A DNA stretch of 64,000 bases from Maribacter aquivivus (GCF_900142175.1 NZ_FQZX01000001.1:1798001-1862000), one strand, 5' to 3'. Positions 45,116 through 55,047 are shown, counted from the stretch's first letter. Translations and numbers: made by a program. Notes: a model not told the origin generated them from the letters alone.

Positions 45116-46270
45116 TTACTTTTTAATGTCAGTTAGTCTTTTAATATAGTCGAATTCTATTTCTTCTAATAAATTAATTTTACCAGAGGTTGCACTTTTG
45201 ATTACGATATCAGTCTTTTTTAAAGTTTCAATCATCGGAATAACTTTTGAACTATAATTATTGTAAAAACGAATTATATCACCACGACAACATGGAATTT
45301 TATATCCACTTTGAGAACTTGTTATCAATATTTTATTTTCTCTCAAATTGCCAATTACTTCTTTACTAAATATACGTTTAGTAATATGAATATTACGAAC
45401 CCTTATTCTATCTATTATTTCATCTGAATAGATATATTGATGAGGGTCTTTCTTAAATCTATAGACTAAGTAGTTCAAGCATATTAATTGATTTTTAATT
45501 TCAATAGCTGGATTCTCTGCATTAATATGAATGAAATTCTTGATTCTAAAGAATATGAAATCGACTAGTTCTTTATTGAATTTTTCGTCTTCTAATTCAA
45601 TATTAGAATATTTATTTCGAGGGTTTTCCGGCCATTCTCTTAAATGTAGAATATGCTTGTCTAGAATCTTTAATATCTCAGAACTTCTTGGGTTAATTTT
45701 TTTTGGATCATAGCACCGAGATAAACTACCAGCAATAAAATCCGCTAATTGTATTAGTGGTTCATCTTTACTATCACAGAATTCGAACTTTGGTCCTCTA
45801 AATAATTCTGTTTGTTTATGGTTCTTTTCAACATAATTAACGAAGCCATCCATGAATTTTTCAGAGCCATGATTGTCTGAAATTAATTTCAAATATGGAT
45901 AATAATCATATAGTTCTCGGTCTAATAAACCATTGACATATTTATAAAAAATGTTTCTAAATTGTAATCCACTATCTTCAAAAACTTCTCTTTTATCAAC
46001 TATGATACTATAGATTTTGAAATTAAGTTTAGAAATATCCTTTATAAAATCAATTCTTTTGTCAAAATCTTTAAAGGCTTTAGCGCTGGATTTAATTTCA
46101 GGTGCTCGAGTATGTTTTGCTGCTGTTTCAACAAATTGTTCTCTAGTTTTATCTACTGAATATTCATCTAAAATAATTGCAGTTACGATAAAGAATGTTG
46201 AAACACCATCCTTTGTAAAATGAATACTTTTATCACCTGATTCGTCAATAAACCCTATTTTGTCACTCAA
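45116..46270 (-). CDS. DUF3800 domain protein
   Basis: 384 residues. F-I-D-E-S-G-D (7-13) at the start, I-S-D-N-H-G-S, and L-I-Q-L-A-D-F-I-A-G-S-L match DUF3800, an RNase H-like fold with conserved acidic residues. Residues ~230-384 are an extra C-terminal part with a winged-helix-like look. The sequence is more AT-rich than its neighbours and may have been acquired. DUF3800 proteins are often found near mobile or defence genes, but the surrounding genes here are housekeeping. Function unknown. Confidence 0.75.
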   Translation of the reverse strand: MSDKIGFIDESGDKSIHFTKDGVSTFFIVTAIILDEYSVDKTREQFVETAAKHTRAPEIKSSAKAFKDFDKRIDFIKDISKLNFKIYSIIVDKREVFEDSGLQFRNIFYKYVNGLLDRELYDYYPYLKLISDNHGSEKFMDGFVNYVEKNHKQTELFRGPKFEFCDSKDEPLIQLADFIAGSLSRCYDPKKINPRSSEILKILDKHILHLREWPENPRNKYSNIELEDEKFNKELVDFIFFRIKNFIHINAENPAIEIKNQLICLNYLVYRFKKDPHQYIYSDEIIDRIRVRNIHITKRIFSKEVIGNLRENKILITSSQSGYKIPCCRGDIIRFYNNYSSKVIPMIETLKKTDIVIKSATSGKINLLEEIEFDYIKRLTDIKK

Positions 46271-46318
46271 ATTTTTATAGTTAAGAGATTAAGGGGGAGT
46301 ATATCATTAAAATCTTTT

Positions 46319-47002
46319 TTAAACCGCTCTCTGCACCACCTCAAACACCTTATTTGCGTCGCACTTAATGGTTTTAGATGGGAATTTTAAAATCAACGCA
46401 TAGTCATGGGTTGCCATTAAAATGGTTCTGCCAGATTTATTGATTTCCTGTAAGACTTTCATGACCTCTACACTGGTTTGTGGATCAAGGTTTCCGGTTG
46501 GCTCATCGGCAATAATTAGTTCTGGATCATTTAATAATGCACGTGCAATGGCAATACGTTGTTGTTCTCCACCAGAAAGTTCATGTGGGAACTTAAATCC
46601 TTTAGTTTTCATACCCACTTTTTCAAGCACGTTTGATACCTGGGTATCCATTTTAACCTTATCTGTCCAGCCTGTTGCCTTTAAAACAAAAAACATGTTT
46701 TGGTTAATATTTCGGTCTGGTAATAGTTTAAAATCTTGAAAAACAATACCTAATTTTCTACGTAAAAACGGAATATCTTTTTCTTTTAATGTCTTAAGAT
46801 CGAAGTCAACCACATGACCTTCACCTTTTTGCAAAGGTAAATCGCCATATAGTGTTTTCATGAAGCTACTTTTACCGCTTCCGGTCTTGCCAATAAGGTA
46901 TACAAATTCCCCTTTGGCAATTTTTATAGTTACTTCACTCAATACCAAACTCTCCTTTTGAAAAATTGAGGCATCCTTAAGTTCTAAAACAATCTCTTCC
47001 AT
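46319..47002 (-). CDS. ftsE: ABC transporter ATPase FtsE
   Basis: 227 residues. Walker A G-K-T-G-S-G-K-S-S, Q-loop F-Q-D-F-K-L-L-P-D (the FtsE signature), the L-S-G-G-E-Q-Q-R-I-A-I-A-R-A signature and Walker B L-I-I-A-D-E-P-T-G-N-L-D-P. With FtsX it forms the cell division ABC-like complex that activates peptidoglycan hydrolysis. ftsX is not adjacent. The FtsE-specific L-P-D and the short length separate it from other ABC ATPases. Confidence 0.92.
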   Translation of the reverse strand: MEEIVLELKDASIFQKESLVLSEVTIKIAKGEFVYLIGKTGSGKSSFMKTLYGDLPLQKGEGHVVDFDLKTLKEKDIPFLRRKLGIVFQDFKLLPDRNINQNMFFVLKATGWTDKVKMDTQVSNVLEKVGMKTKGFKFPHELSGGEQQRIAIARALLNDPELIIADEPTGNLDPQTSVEVMKVLQEINKSGRTILMATHDYALILKFPSKTIKCDANKVFEVVQRAV

Positions 47003-47113
47003 AACGCAAATGTTGTTATAAAAGTAATAAGTTCCATTTGATATTAGAGAACCCTTTTTTAAAATCTTTTATTTTGATGGGGTATTACACATACTTAGGT
47101 ACAATTTTTGCCG

Positions 47114-47129
47114 TTATCACATGTGATAA
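47114..47129. promoter_or_regulatory. Perfect 16-base palindrome before the TPR gene
   Basis: TTATCACATGTGATAA is a perfect palindrome 28 bases before the ATG at 47158 and, given its position, is a candidate operator of the TPR/barrel operon. The binding protein is unknown. Confidence 0.55.
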
Positions 47130-47157
47130 TGGTAATGCTAAATAGGTACAGAACACT

Positions 47158-50100
47158 ATGCTTAAAAAAATCACCGCTTTTATTCCATTGGTATTCGGTT
47201 TGGTCGCTTTGACCAATGCCCAAGAAACTAAGATTTATACTCATGAGCAAAAGGCTTTTCAAGACGCGCTAGCGCTTTACAACAACGAACAATACCAAGC
47301 AGCACAGACTATTTTTGAAAAGGTCAAAGTCTCTACAAAAGATGAGGAGACCGCTGCCAATAGTGCTTACTACGCAGCCAATGCCGCAGTACGCTTAAAC
47401 CAGATGGGTGCAGACCGATTGATGGAAGATTTCGTGGAAAAATACCCGACTTCTACCAAACGTAATTCTGCCTTTGCAGATGTGGCAGAGTACTACTTTC
47501 AAACAGGTAAATACCCGTATGCATTGAAATGGTATGACAAGGTAGATCAGAACTCACTTTCTCGTGGCGAGATGGATAAGTTTAACTTCAATTATGGCTA
47601 CTCTTTATTCTCATCTCGTAAAACAAAAGAAGCCGAAAAGTATCTTGAAAAAGTAACTACTTCTCAAGTGTACGGTTCTCAAGCAAAATACTACTTGGGT
47701 TATATTTCATATCAAGAAGATGACTATGAAACGGCAAACCAGCGTTTTGATCAAATTACCGATCAAGATGTATTAGAGGAGAAGCTAAGTTATTATCAGG
47801 CAGACATGAATTTTAAGTTGGGTAAATTCGATGAGGCAATTGCTTTGGCGAAAAAACAACTAACAAAAGCTGACAGACGAGAAGTCTCTGAATTAAATAA
47901 GATTATTGGGGAGAGTTACTTTAACTTGAAGCAATACGAAAATGCGATTCCGTATTTAACGGAATACAACGGTAAAGGTGGTAAATGGAGCAATACTGAT
48001 TACTACTATTTAGGATATGCATATTATAAAGGTGGCGATTATAGTAATGCCATAGCTCAATTCAATAAAATTATTGGGGGTACCAATAGCGTTGCTCAAA
48101 ATGCATATTACCACTTAGCAGAATGTTATTTGAAGTTGGATAAAAAACAGGAAGCGCTGAACGCTTTCCGTAATGCTTCTCAAATGGATTACAGTGCCGA
48201 GATTCAGAAAGATGCTTTTTTAAATTATGCACGTTTAAGTTATGAGGTGGGTAATGCCTATGAGCCGGTTCCGCAGGTAATTACAAATTACTTGAAAACG
48301 TATCCGAAAGATGAGCATCAAGATGAGATGCAGACCTTGTTGGTAGATTCATATATTACTTCAAAGAACTTCGCAGGTGCAATGACGTTGCTAGAAGAGA
48401 ATAAGAACTATGCTAGTAAGGCTGTCTATCAAAAAGTTGCCTATTACAGAGGTATTGAACTTTTTATGGAAGGTGATTATAATGCTGCAGCTGAAAACTT
48501 CAATAAATCTTTAAACAGTGCAGAAGATATGCTGTTTAAGGCAAGAGCGAATTACTGGAAAGCAGAATCTGATTACCTGTCTAATCGTTTTGATGAGGCT
48601 GTAAAAGGATATACGGCGTTCAAGAATAATCCTTCAGCAAAAAACACAGAAATGTATGCCGATGTAGATTACAATTTGGCATATGGCTATTTTAAACAAA
48701 AAGATTATACTGATGCCATTACCTACTTCAATGCGTTTACAGCAAACGGAAATACAGAAGTAGAGAAATTACATGATGGCTATTTGAGATTGGGCGATAG
48801 TTACTACGCTACCAGTAAATACTGGCCAGCTATTGAAACTTATAATAAAGCATTGGCATTAAATGGACCAGAGAAAGATTATGCCTTTTACCAAAAAGCG
48901 ATGAGCTACGGTTATGTAGATAGAGGTGACAGCAAAATTGAAAACTTAGAAGAATTTGTAAGCCAATATCCAAGGTCTAGTTTTAAAGATGATGCCTTAT
49001 TTGAATTAGGAAACACCTATGTTTCTCAAGGTCAAGAGAATAAAGGTCTTGCCGCTTACGATCGTTTGATCAGTGAATACAGAGGTAGTTCGTTGGTGCC
49101 ACAAGCATTAATGAGACAGGGACTTGTAAATTATAATGCCGCAAGAAACGAAGCTGCCTTGGTGAAGTTTAAAACGGTTGTTCGCGATTTTCCAAAAACA
49201 CAAGAAGCAATACAAGCTGTAGCAACGGCTAAATTGGTATATGTAGATATGGGGCGTGTAAACGAATATGCAGAGTGGGTACGCACGCTCGATTTTGTAC
49301 AGGTTACCGATGCTGAATTGGACAACGCCACGTTTGATGCTGCCCAAAAACAGAACTTAGAAGGTAATGTTGATGCCGCTATTAAGGGATATAAAAATTA
49401 CGTTCAACAATTTCCAACTGGTTTACATGCTGTAGATGCTAACTTTAGTTTAGCTCAGTTGTATTTCGGAAAAGGGGAAAAAGAATCGGCTTTGCCATAT
49501 TACAAGTATGTTGCCGATAGAAGCACTAGCGAATATGCAGAACAGGCATTAACTCGTGTTTGTGAAGTCTATATTTCTAAAGATGATTACCAAATTGCAT
49601 TGCCATATTTATTGAAATTAGAGAGTCAGGCAAATATTCAGCAGAATAGAACATTTGCACGCTCTAACTTAATGAAAGGATATTACGGGCAAAAGAATTA
49701 TCCGAAGACCATAGAATATGCGGATAAGGTATTGGCAACTTCTAACATTGATAATAGAATTAAGAGTGATGCGCATATTATGATCGCAAGATCTGCCATT
49801 GCAACCAATGACGAGGTAAAGGCAGAATCAGCATATGCAGAGGTCTTACAAATAGCATCTGGCGCAACAGCTGCGGAAGCATTATACTATAACGCCTATT
49901 TTGAGCATAAAGATGGGGCTTACGAGAACTCTAATATTGCCGTACAAAAATTAGCTAAAGATTATGCAGCGTATAAAGAATGGGGTGGTAAAGGTTTAGT
50001 GTTAATGGCTAAAAACTATTATGCATTAAATGATGCCTACCAAGCGACATATATTCTAGAAAGCGTTATTACAAACTTTAGTCAATATCCAGAAATTGTT

Positions 50101-50175
50101 TCAGAGGCAAGAGCAGAGCTTGCAATCATTAAATCGAAAGAGGCAAAAAGTAACTCATCGGTTGATCCTAACTAA
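47158..50175 (+). CDS. Large exported TPR-repeat protein
   Basis: 1005 residues, signal peptide ending near N-A-Q. The rest is a long array of tetratricopeptide repeats, seen as regular A-x-x-x-Y/F-x-x-x-L and Y-x-x-G-x-x-Y patterns about every 34 residues. Probably a periplasmic scaffold working with the outer-membrane barrel protein 29 bases downstream. Such TPR/barrel pairs are common in Flavobacteriia. No catalytic residues. Confidence 0.88.
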   Translation: MLKKITAFIPLVFGLVALTNAQETKIYTHEQKAFQDALALYNNEQYQAAQTIFEKVKVSTKDEETAANSAYYAANAAVRLNQMGADRLMEDFVEKYPTSTKRNSAFADVAEYYFQTGKYPYALKWYDKVDQNSLSRGEMDKFNFNYGYSLFSSRKTKEAEKYLEKVTTSQVYGSQAKYYLGYISYQEDDYETANQRFDQITDQDVLEEKLSYYQADMNFKLGKFDEAIALAKKQLTKADRREVSELNKIIGESYFNLKQYENAIPYLTEYNGKGGKWSNTDYYYLGYAYYKGGDYSNAIAQFNKIIGGTNSVAQNAYYHLAECYLKLDKKQEALNAFRNASQMDYSAEIQKDAFLNYARLSYEVGNAYEPVPQVITNYLKTYPKDEHQDEMQTLLVDSYITSKNFAGAMTLLEENKNYASKAVYQKVAYYRGIELFMEGDYNAAAENFNKSLNSAEDMLFKARANYWKAESDYLSNRFDEAVKGYTAFKNNPSAKNTEMYADVDYNLAYGYFKQKDYTDAITYFNAFTANGNTEVEKLHDGYLRLGDSYYATSKYWPAIETYNKALALNGPEKDYAFYQKAMSYGYVDRGDSKIENLEEFVSQYPRSSFKDDALFELGNTYVSQGQENKGLAAYDRLISEYRGSSLVPQALMRQGLVNYNAARNEAALVKFKTVVRDFPKTQEAIQAVATAKLVYVDMGRVNEYAEWVRTLDFVQVTDAELDNATFDAAQKQNLEGNVDAAIKGYKNYVQQFPTGLHAVDANFSLAQLYFGKGEKESALPYYKYVADRSTSEYAEQALTRVCEVYISKDDYQIALPYLLKLESQANIQQNRTFARSNLMKGYYGQKNYPKTIEYADKVLATSNIDNRIKSDAHIMIARSAIATNDEVKAESAYAEVLQIASGATAAEALYYNAYFEHKDGAYENSNIAVQKLAKDYAAYKEWGGKGLVLMAKNYYALNDAYQATYILESVITNFSQYPEIVSEARAELAIIKSKEAKSNSSVDPN

Positions 50176-50204
50176 AAATTACGTACACCAGTAAAAGAAC
50201 ACCT

Positions 50205-51959
50205 ATGTACAACAAACATATATTTACGCTTATATTTTTAACGCTTGGCTTTCAAGTTGTTTTTGCCCAAGAAGAAGAGGAAAAAGATTTGGGTACGGAG
50301 ACCGTAACGGTAACTAAAGCATATACGCCAACCGTTTCAGATGCTTTTAAGATTAAGTCGGTTCCGAATATGAACGACTCTATCGTGTTACAGAAAAAGC
50401 CTATCAATTATAGTATTTTTTCCGTTCCCGTAGCATCGACGTTTACACCTAATAAAGGCACGGCATCGAAAGTAGAAAGACTGCCACCACCAGTATTGTA
50501 TAATTCGTATGCCTCTTTAGGTGCGGGATTGTATGGTAATGTATTGGGTGAGTTTTATACCAGTAGAACCATTAATAGAGATGAGAATTTTGATATCGGT
50601 TTTAATCACTTATCGTCTCGTGGTGGTATTGATGGTGTAGAATTGAGCGATACGTTCTATGATACCAAATTAGATGCTTCTTATGCAAAACGTGATCGCG
50701 ATTTAGATTGGGGTGCGGCGATTGGTCTACAACATCAATTATATAATTGGTACGGAATTGAGCCAGGTGTGTTCAGTGAAACAATTCTTAATAGTATTGA
50801 TGAACGTCAAAACTATTACATGGGTGAAGTTAGCGGTCACATTAATGTCGAAGATGCTTATTTTAAAAGAGCAGATTTAAAATACAGACGATTTTTTGAT
50901 GCTGTAAGTTCAGGTGAAAACAGGGCTATATTTAATAGCGGATTCGAATTTCCGGTTAACGAAGAGACTTTAAATGCAAAAGTAAATGTTGATTATGTTG
51001 GCGGTACTTTTGAAAATGCATCTTTAAATAGTACAACCAATGATAACGGAATTTCTTATAGCAATTTGCAAGTAGGTGTTAACCCTTCTTTAAAAATGCT
51101 TCGCGATGATCTTTCATTGAATTTAGGAGTGAATTTGGTTTACGGTATGGATTTAGAGAATAGCGAAAGTAACTTCTATATCTATCCTGCTGTTACAGCT
51201 TCATACAGATTGTTAGATGAAACAGTAATCGCTTATGGTGGAGTAACGGGAGAATTAAAGCAGAATTCTTATTATGATTTAGTAGAGGGTAATCCGTTTG
51301 TTTCACCAACCTTAAACATTGCGCCTACAGATAGTCAGTATAAGGCCTATATCGGTTTTAAAGGTCAGTTGTTGCCTAATTTAAGTTATAATGTAAAAGG
51401 GTCATACTCGGCAGAAAACAACAGACCATTGTATACGTTGAACCCTAGAAATGATTTTAGGTCAGATGATAAAGGGTACTATTATGGTAATTCATTTGAT
51501 GTGTTTTATGATGATATTAAAACCTTGGGAATTTTTGGTGAGTTGAATGTTGATGTCAACCGTAACTTTACAGCAGGTGTAAATGTAGCCGTGTATGATT
51601 ACAGTACCGAAACAGGTAACCCAGCTTGGAACTTACCAAATTTGAAAGCATCGTTGTTTATGGATTATCAAATTGGGGAGCAATGGTATGCAGGTGCCAA
51701 TTTATTCTATGTAGGTGAGCGTGATGATTTTTCGTCAACTGCATTAGAAAATGTACCAACAAGCGATTTTCCAGCAGCGTTAATAACCTTAGATGGTTAT
51801 TTTGATGCCAATGCACATATTGGGTACCGTTATACAGATCAGTGGTCGTTCTTCATAAAAGGAGCAAACCTTTCTAATAACGCATACCAACGTTGGGCTA
51901 ATTTTCAAGTTCAAGGAATTCAAATTTTAGGAGGAGCTACATATAAGTTCGATTTCTAG
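50205..51959 (+). CDS. Outer-membrane TonB-type beta-barrel without plug
   Basis: 584 residues, signal peptide ending near F-A-Q. The N-terminus has E-T-V-T-V-T-K-A-Y-T-P-T, resembling a TonB box, but the ~120-residue plug domain of TonB-dependent receptors is absent. The rest is alternating aromatic barrel strands with a terminal aromatic (K-F-D-F) for BAM recognition. Follows the TPR gene after 29 bases. Function unknown; a channel or a structural barrel is likely. Confidence 0.82.
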   Translation: MYNKHIFTLIFLTLGFQVVFAQEEEEKDLGTETVTVTKAYTPTVSDAFKIKSVPNMNDSIVLQKKPINYSIFSVPVASTFTPNKGTASKVERLPPPVLYNSYASLGAGLYGNVLGEFYTSRTINRDENFDIGFNHLSSRGGIDGVELSDTFYDTKLDASYAKRDRDLDWGAAIGLQHQLYNWYGIEPGVFSETILNSIDERQNYYMGEVSGHINVEDAYFKRADLKYRRFFDAVSSGENRAIFNSGFEFPVNEETLNAKVNVDYVGGTFENASLNSTTNDNGISYSNLQVGVNPSLKMLRDDLSLNLGVNLVYGMDLENSESNFYIYPAVTASYRLLDETVIAYGGVTGELKQNSYYDLVEGNPFVSPTLNIAPTDSQYKAYIGFKGQLLPNLSYNVKGSYSAENNRPLYTLNPRNDFRSDDKGYYYGNSFDVFYDDIKTLGIFGELNVDVNRNFTAGVNVAVYDYSTETGNPAWNLPNLKASLFMDYQIGEQWYAGANLFYVGERDDFSSTALENVPTSDFPAALITLDGYFDANAHIGYRYTDQWSFFIKGANLSNNAYQRWANFQVQGIQILGGATYKFDF

Positions 51960-51984
51960 AATTTATCATAAAATTTAAAAGATT

Positions 51985-52022
51985 AGAAACGCCCTTCTCA
52001 TTTTTGAGAAGGGCGTTTCTAT
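51985..52022 (+). terminator. Terminator of the TPR/barrel operon
   Basis: AGAAACGCCCTTCTCA pairs perfectly over 16 bp with TGAGAAGGGCGTTTCT across four T; AT-rich tract follows. Confidence 0.92.
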
Positions 52023-52081
52023 TTAGGTCAATTACTCCATTTTATAGGATTTCAGTATTTTAGAGATTCTGTACAAAGCGC

Positions 52082-53188
52082 ATGTCTATTAGAATACCAC
52101 ATTTTGGAGTTATAAGTATGTTAATGCTTTGTATGCATTTTTACGGATTTGGACAAAATTTGGTAGTGAATCCCAGCTTTGAAAAGTATAGAAATTGCCC
52201 AATTAAATTGGGTAATCTTGAAAAGGATGTAATAGATTGGAGTATGCCCACCTTGGGTTCTACAGATTATTTCAATGGTTGCAGTATTGCCATGGGAACG
52301 CCAGAGAATTTCAATGGCAAGCAACCTGCAGATTTCGGAGTAGGGTATGTTGGGTTTTACATGTATGCACCCAATGATTACAGAGAATACATTCAAGCAA
52401 GATTTAATACAACATTAAAGAAAGGAGAACGCTACGCTATTTCATTTTATGTGAGTTTAGCAGAACGGTCAGATTTTGCTGTTAAGGAATTTGGAATACG
52501 ATTTACCGAATTTCCTGTTGAAGTTGAGACTACCAAGGTACTATCTGGATTGCATCTTTCTAAGATGAAAGGTGAGGTGTCCGAGAAACTAGAAATATCC
52601 TATTCTAAATATTATTCTGATGAAATTAAATGGGTGAAATTGACTACGGAGTTTGAAGCTTCTGGCTCAGAAAACTATATGATCATTGGTAATTTTAAGA
52701 ACAACAAACGGACACAGAAATATCAAACGAAGAGAAAAATTACCAAAGGTTCTTACTACTATTTAGATATGGTTTCGGTATTGAACGTAAAATCAAAATC
52801 TCAAAACTTACAGGTTACAGAATTAAAAGAATATGAATTGGATAGTGTGCACATATTTAAAGATGTCTATTTCAATTCTAACAAGTCTAGAATAAGAGGA
52901 AACCACCAGCACGAAATGGAATCGCTGCTTTCATATTTAAAAACGAATTCAAAAATAAATATTCAAATTTTTGGGCATACAGATAGCGTTGGGTCAGATT
53001 CTTTTAATAAGCGATTGTCTGTACGGCGAGCAGCAGAAGTTGTTGCCTATTTAACTAAAAATGGAATTCAAGAAAATAGAATTAGTGCTCAAGGCTTTGG
53101 CAGTTTAAAACCTATTTCAGCAAACAAAACAAAAGCCGGTAGATTTCTCAACCGGCGTGTAGAATTTATTTTAAGTAAATCAGATTAG
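52082..53188 (+). CDS. OmpA-family outer-membrane-associated protein
   Basis: 368 residues with a signal peptide (ending near F-G-Q, residue ~25). The middle part (about 26-240) is a beta-rich region seen in Bacteroidota OmpA-like proteins (N-L-V-V-N-P-S-F-E, a carbohydrate-binding-like jelly-roll look). The C-terminal OmpA domain (about 255-365) has F-N-S-N-K-S, G-H-T-D-S-V-G and N-R-R-V-E-F-I. The OmpA domain binds peptidoglycan. An ATG at 52118 is an alternative start. Confidence 0.88.
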   Translation: MSIRIPHFGVISMLMLCMHFYGFGQNLVVNPSFEKYRNCPIKLGNLEKDVIDWSMPTLGSTDYFNGCSIAMGTPENFNGKQPADFGVGYVGFYMYAPNDYREYIQARFNTTLKKGERYAISFYVSLAERSDFAVKEFGIRFTEFPVEVETTKVLSGLHLSKMKGEVSEKLEISYSKYYSDEIKWVKLTTEFEASGSENYMIIGNFKNNKRTQKYQTKRKITKGSYYYLDMVSVLNVKSKSQNLQVTELKEYELDSVHIFKDVYFNSNKSRIRGNHQHEMESLLSYLKTNSKINIQIFGHTDSVGSDSFNKRLSVRRAAEVVAYLTKNGIQENRISAQGFGSLKPISANKTKAGRFLNRRVEFILSKSD

Positions 53189-53967
53189 TAATCAGAATAC
53201 TCGGTTGGGTACAATAAATGGCGATCCAATTTATTCATGTTATTTTGATATTTTTCCATAGAAGAAATTTCTTTCCATTTAGGTGATGAACCAAATTGTT
53301 CCCATAAAGAATCACGTGTTTGTAAATTTGGGAATGTGGTCATATACATTAAATTTGGCATACGGTCTCCAGAAATAACTTCAGCATAAAAAACGGCATT
53401 AAAGCCCAAATTTTTGAATAAAGTTACTTCACCTCCTTCATTGAACATATCTACTTTGTTTTTATAAAGCGCCTCTGTAGGCGATTCATAACTCCTTAAT
53501 TCATAAACCCTATCTTTTCTTGCGCCTTCAACAGTAGTTGGTTTCATTTTAGGCATATCTGGGAAGGCACGCAGTAAGACTGATTTGATGCGTTCGTAGG
53601 GCGGATTTTCAAACTTTGCATTTATATAATTTGCGCCATCGGTTACATGTAATTTATCAAGTGCTAACATTTTTTCAACACTTTCGAATTGAGTAAGTGA
53701 TGTATACGGTATAAGCACATAGATTTTATCGCTCATTTTATACTTATCGCTACGCACTTTAAACACTCCTATATTTTCAATACCCATTCTTTTTAGGGCA
53801 GGCAGGTAAGCACCCTTCAAATAGTCATCGACCATTTTTTCTTGGGTGTCATTTTTTAAGGTGTAAGTTTTTAGTTCGTAGTATTCTTTTTCTTGTGCAA
53901 TGCTTGAAAAAGAAGTGATTATCGCTAACAAAAGTAATAGCAACGGTAGAGGAAATTTATTCTTCAT
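53185..53967 (-). CDS. NIPSNAP-family exported protein
   Basis: 260 residues, signal peptide ending near I-A-Q. Two NIPSNAP-type ferredoxin-like domains: Y-Y-E-L-K-T-Y-T-L-K at the start of one and V-Y-E-L-R-S-Y-E-S at the start of the other, with G-F-N-A-V-F-Y-A-E-V. The two domains lie at about 28-125 and 145-258. Function unknown; exported forms are frequent in Bacteroidota. Its stop overlaps the OmpA-like stop by four bases. Confidence 0.82.
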   Translation of the reverse strand: MKNKFPLPLLLLLLAIITSFSSIAQEKEYYELKTYTLKNDTQEKMVDDYLKGAYLPALKRMGIENIGVFKVRSDKYKMSDKIYVLIPYTSLTQFESVEKMLALDKLHVTDGANYINAKFENPPYERIKSVLLRAFPDMPKMKPTTVEGARKDRVYELRSYESPTEALYKNKVDMFNEGGEVTLFKNLGFNAVFYAEVISGDRMPNLMYMTTFPNLQTRDSLWEQFGSSPKWKEISSMEKYQNNMNKLDRHLLYPTEYSDY

Positions 53968-54285
53968 GTGTTTAGAGTTTTTTTTTCAATGAACAAGTTA
54001 ATGATAAATTGAGTGAACGTTGTGTTGTTCATTTTTACGGGTAATTTTTCTAGGGCAAATACTTTCTAAAAAGTATCAATTGAGCCTTTCAAATAGGTTG
54101 TTTTATTTAGATGTGATTTTTGTTACGGCACTAGAACCACGTTTATGAAGTCTTTGCTTTTTTTTTAATTATTTAATCTACAAAAGCTAATAATTCGCAG
54201 TAAAAAAATCATTTTTAACTTTATTGGGTAACATGTTGCTATTCAATTAGAAATCAATTTATCTTTACATAAAACACTACAAAAA
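53968..54285. other. AT-rich non-coding region
   Basis: 318 bases between divergent genes. No ORF, repeat or RNA-like structure seen. It presumably carries both promoters; TATCTTTA near 54260 is a weak -7 candidate for the NYN gene. Confidence 0.4.
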
Positions 54286-55047
54286 ATGGATTTGAATTTA
54301 GCAGTATTGATAGATGGCGATAATATACCGTCTGCCTATGTAAAAGAAATGATGGAAGAGATTGCTAAATATGGTAACCCTACCATTAAACGTATTTATG
54401 GCGATTGGACCAACCCACGTTTAGGGAAATGGAAAAATGTATTGCTTGAAAATGCCATTACACCTATTCAGCAATACGGATATACGCAAGGAAAAAATGC
54501 TACCGATTCTGCTATGATAATCGATGCTATGGATGTTTTGTATGCCGGCAAGGTAAACGGATTCTGTATTGTTAGTAGCGATAGTGATTTTACGCGTTTG
54601 GCTACACGATTAAGAGAAGCTGGTATGCAGGTGTTTGGAATTGGTGAGCGTAAAACTCCTAATCCGTTCATTGTAGCTTGTGATAAATTCATTTATATAG
54701 AAATTCTTAAGGGTAGATCAGAAGAAGAAACTTCAGATGCTACAGATAAAACTCCGGCAGAAAAGAATACGGTCGATAAGATTACGCCTAAAGCATTACG
54801 TTTTATTTCAACGACTATAGATGATGTTGCCGATGATGATGGTTGGGCTTTTTTGGGCGATGTTGGTAGCTTATTACAAAAGAAACAACCCAATTTCGAT
54901 TCTCGTAATTATGGCTTTCAAAAACTGACTCCGCTAATCAATTCCATTCCTCATTTCGAGATTGAAAGAAGAGAAGATTCTAAGGGTCGTAAAAAGTTGA
55001 TTTACGTAAAAATTAAGGAGAAGGCGAATTCTAAATCCAAAAAGTAA
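54286..55047 (+). CDS. NYN-domain nuclease-like protein with OST-HTH/LOTUS domain
   Basis: 253 residues. N-terminal NYN (LabA/DUF88) domain with L-I-D-G-D-N-I-P (acidic residues near 10-12), D-S-A-M-I-I-D-A-M-D and S-S-D-S-D-F-T-R-L-A, the predicted metal-binding aspartates of a PIN-like RNase. A charged linker (~145-165) leads to an OST-HTH/LOTUS-type RNA-binding domain (~165-245; W-A-F-L-G-D-V-G, N-Y-G-F-Q-K-L-T-P-L-I). Probably a cytosolic RNA-processing or binding protein. Target unknown. Confidence 0.88.
   Translation: MDLNLAVLIDGDNIPSAYVKEMMEEIAKYGNPTIKRIYGDWTNPRLGKWKNVLLENAITPIQQYGYTQGKNATDSAMIIDAMDVLYAGKVNGFCIVSSDSDFTRLATRLREAGMQVFGIGERKTPNPFIVACDKFIYIEILKGRSEEETSDATDKTPAEKNTVDKITPKALRFISTTIDDVADDDGWAFLGDVGSLLQKKQPNFDSRNYGFQKLTPLINSIPHFEIERREDSKGRKKLIYVKIKEKANSKSKK

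Noticed and set aside
45116..46270. Part of a defence island
   Set aside because: The neighbouring genes are a GH63-like gene and ftsE; no restriction, toxin, CRISPR or transposase gene is adjacent.
47114..47129. FNR/CRP binding site
   Set aside because: The palindrome is TTATCACATGTGATAA: the TCACA and TGTGA halves are in the reverse order and spacing of a CRP/FNR site, so I left the binding protein unnamed.
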